6,827 nucleotides of DNA from positions 1 through 6,827 of the forward strand of contig JANXRI010000470.1 of NCBI GenBank assembly GCA_025353085.1, in the 5' to 3' direction. Position 1 is the first letter of the stretch. Each line of letters starts with the position of its first letter. Below are positions 5,497 to 6,827 of this stretch, piece by piece. This DNA comes from Betaproteobacteria bacterium. GTDB lineage: Bacteria > Pseudomonadota > Gammaproteobacteria > Burkholderiales > SG8-41. The position numbers and the translations under genes were made by a program. The notes below the pieces were generated by a model, which saw only the letters and a program-made list of their open reading frames with translations, had not been told where the DNA came from and did not search any database.

Positions 5497-6827
5497 CTAA
5501 GTCGGTGTTCGTGCGGTGAGCGCCGGCGCCAAAAACTCGAAGTCGCAGCCCCTGTCGGCCTGCTGCACCGTATCGAGAAACAATTTGCGATAGCCGCGCT
5601 CGTCGCCCGCCCGCGATTTCGGCGCGCGCCATTTTTTTTGACGGGCTGCGAGTTCTGCGTCGGACACGAGTAACTCGAGCCGGCGATTGGCAACATCGAG
5701 CTTGATGCGGTCGCCGTCTTTGACCAGCGCCAGCGGCCCGCCCACCGCGGACTCCGGTGTGATGTGCAGCACAATCGAACCGAACGCTGTTCCGCTCATG
5801 CGCGCGTCCGAAATTCGCACCATGTCTTTGACGCCCTGCTGCGCGAGCTTTTTCGGAATCGGAATATAGCCGGCCTCCGGCATGCCGGGCGCGCCTTTGG
5901 GGCCTGCGTTACGCAGCACCAGAACATCGTCGGCCGTCACGTCAAGGTCCGGCGAATCGATGCGCCCGGCAAGGTCTTCCAGCGTGTCGAACACGACCGC
6001 GCGTCCCTCGTGCTGCATGAGTCTGGCCGTCGCCGCCGATTGCTTGACGATCGCGCCACCCGGGGCGAGGTTGCCGCGCAGCACCGCCATACCGCCTTCG
6101 CCGAAAATCGGGTTGTTGAACGGGCGCACCACATCCTGCTTAATTGTGGCCGGCGCCGCGTCGATTTCCTCACCGAGCGTGCGCCCGGTAATCGTCAACG
6201 CATCGAGATGGAGCAACGGTTTAATCTCGCGCAATATCGTGGTCAAGCCGCCGACCCGGTACAGGTCTTCCATATAGTGCTGGCCGGTCGGTTTCAAATC
6301 GACCAGCACCGGCGTCCCGCGCCCCATGCGATCGAACGCTTCGAGATCGAGTTCGATGCCGAGGCGGCCGGCCATGGCGGCGAAATGCACGATGGCATTA
6401 GTCGAGCCGCTGATCGCCAGCAGCACGCGCAACGCGTTCTCGAATGCCCGCGGCGTCATGATTTTCTGAGGCGTGAGCCCCTCTTTCGCGATCGCCACCG
6501 CGCGCGCGCCGGTCGCCTCGGCGTTGCGGATGCGGTCCGCCATCACCGCGGGTATCGCCGCACCGCCGGGCAACATCATGCCCATCGCTTCGGTGCACAA
6601 TGCCATCGTGCTCGCGGTGCCCATCACCATGCACGTGCCCGCGGTGGGTGCTAACTTCTCGTTGACCTCGTTGATTTCTTGCTGGTCAATTTCGCCCGCG
6701 CGAAACCGCGCCCAGAAACGCCGGCAGTCGGTGCACGCGCCCAACCGCTCGCCACGATGATTGCCCGTGAGCATCGGGCCCGTCACGAGCATGATCGCCG
6801 GCACATTCGCACTCGCCGCGCCCATCA
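5497..6827 (-). CDS. IlvD/EDD-family dehydratase, N-terminus outside window
   Basis: The visible 442 residues are the C-terminal part of an iron-sulfur dehydratase that removes water from a dihydroxy acid or sugar acid to give a 2-keto acid. Full-length relatives have about 570-600 residues, so some 130 at the N-terminus, including the first two cluster cysteines, lie past the edge. Present are GACTDCRRFW (29-38), the GTCMVMGTASTM block (64-75) with the third cluster-type Cys, SGSTNAIVH (139-147), FGEGGMAVLRGNLAPGGA (241-258) and SDARMSGTAFG (339-349), whose Ser is the proposed catalytic base in the family. The TDCRR segment and the YRKLFLDTVQQADRGCDFEFL-type ending favour the pentonate/sugar-acid branch (L-arabonate dehydratase-like) over biosynthetic IlvD, but the substrate cannot be fixed from sequence. 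The frame is intact to a TAG at 5497-5499. It probably forms an operon with the following membrane-protein gene. Confidence 0.93.
   Translation of the reverse strand, partial: MGAASANVPAIMLVTGPMLTGNHRGERLGACTDCRRFWARFRAGEIDQQEINEVNEKLAPTAGTCMVMGTASTMALCTEAMGMMLPGGAAIPAVMADRIRNAEATGARAVAIAKEGLTPQKIMTPRAFENALRVLLAISGSTNAIVHFAAMAGRLGIELDLEAFDRMGRGTPVLVDLKPTGQHYMEDLYRVGGLTTILREIKPLLHLDALTITGRTLGEEIDAAPATIKQDVVRPFNNPIFGEGGMAVLRGNLAPGGAIVKQSAATARLMQHEGRAVVFDTLEDLAGRIDSPDLDVTADDVLVLRNAGPKGAPGMPEAGYIPIPKKLAQQGVKDMVRISDARMSGTAFGSIVLHITPESAVGGPLALVKDGDRIKLDVANRRLELLVSDAELAARQKKWRAPKSRAGDERGYRKLFLDTVQQADRGCDFEFLAPALTARTPT

Noticed and set aside
5474..5632. ATG start at 5632 for the membrane protein
   Set aside because: It would overlap the dehydratase coding region by about 136 bp, and the extra residues look like a shifted reading of that gene.
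5764..6654. Plus-strand 296-codon frame opposite the dehydratase
   Set aside because: It is a mirror frame of a GC-rich gene, with His/Arg-rich composition and no domain.

Overview
The window reads as chromosomal DNA of a GC-rich proteobacterium, most likely a betaproteobacterium of the Burkholderiales type. This rests on the character of the cold-shock protein, the 607-residue TypA and the sugar-acid-type IlvD/EDD dehydratase, as judged by recall of these families and not by a search. Nothing in it looks like a phage, plasmid, IS element, CRISPR array or RNA gene.

Layout. Bases 1-302 hold no convincing gene; a Rho-independent terminator at 257-284 closes the following minus-strand gene. A CspA-type cold-shock gene (303-509, minus) has a good sigma70-type promoter at 654-682, which implies a leader of about 137 nt with a hairpin. 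Divergent from it, a small plus-strand gene (797-1177) encodes a 126-residue protein that looks like a GIY-YIG fold lacking its catalytic residues. A perfect 34-bp palindrome (1204-1237) lies between that gene and the 3' end of a minus-strand DEAD-box RNA helicase (1282-2619), and probably terminates both. The helicase has a candidate promoter at 2834-2861, which would give a leader of about 208 nt starting with a bulged hairpin.

The 483-bp gap at 2620-3102 separates the helicase from the divergent typA/bipA (3103-4926, plus), which has an extended -10 promoter at 3059-3067. Convergent to typA is a minus-strand pair: the C-terminal three quarters of an IlvD/EDD-family dehydratase (5497 to the window edge), followed 23 nt later by a 156-residue single-pass membrane protein with a GTG start (5003-5473).

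The csp, helicase and typA genes share a theme: RNA chaperone, RNA unwinding, and a ribosome-associated GTPase needed at low temperature in other bacteria. Long structured leaders on csp and the helicase fit post-transcriptional cold control. This grouping is inference. I see no clear undescribed multi-gene system; the least explained items are the degenerate GIY-YIG-like gene, the two leaders and the small membrane protein.
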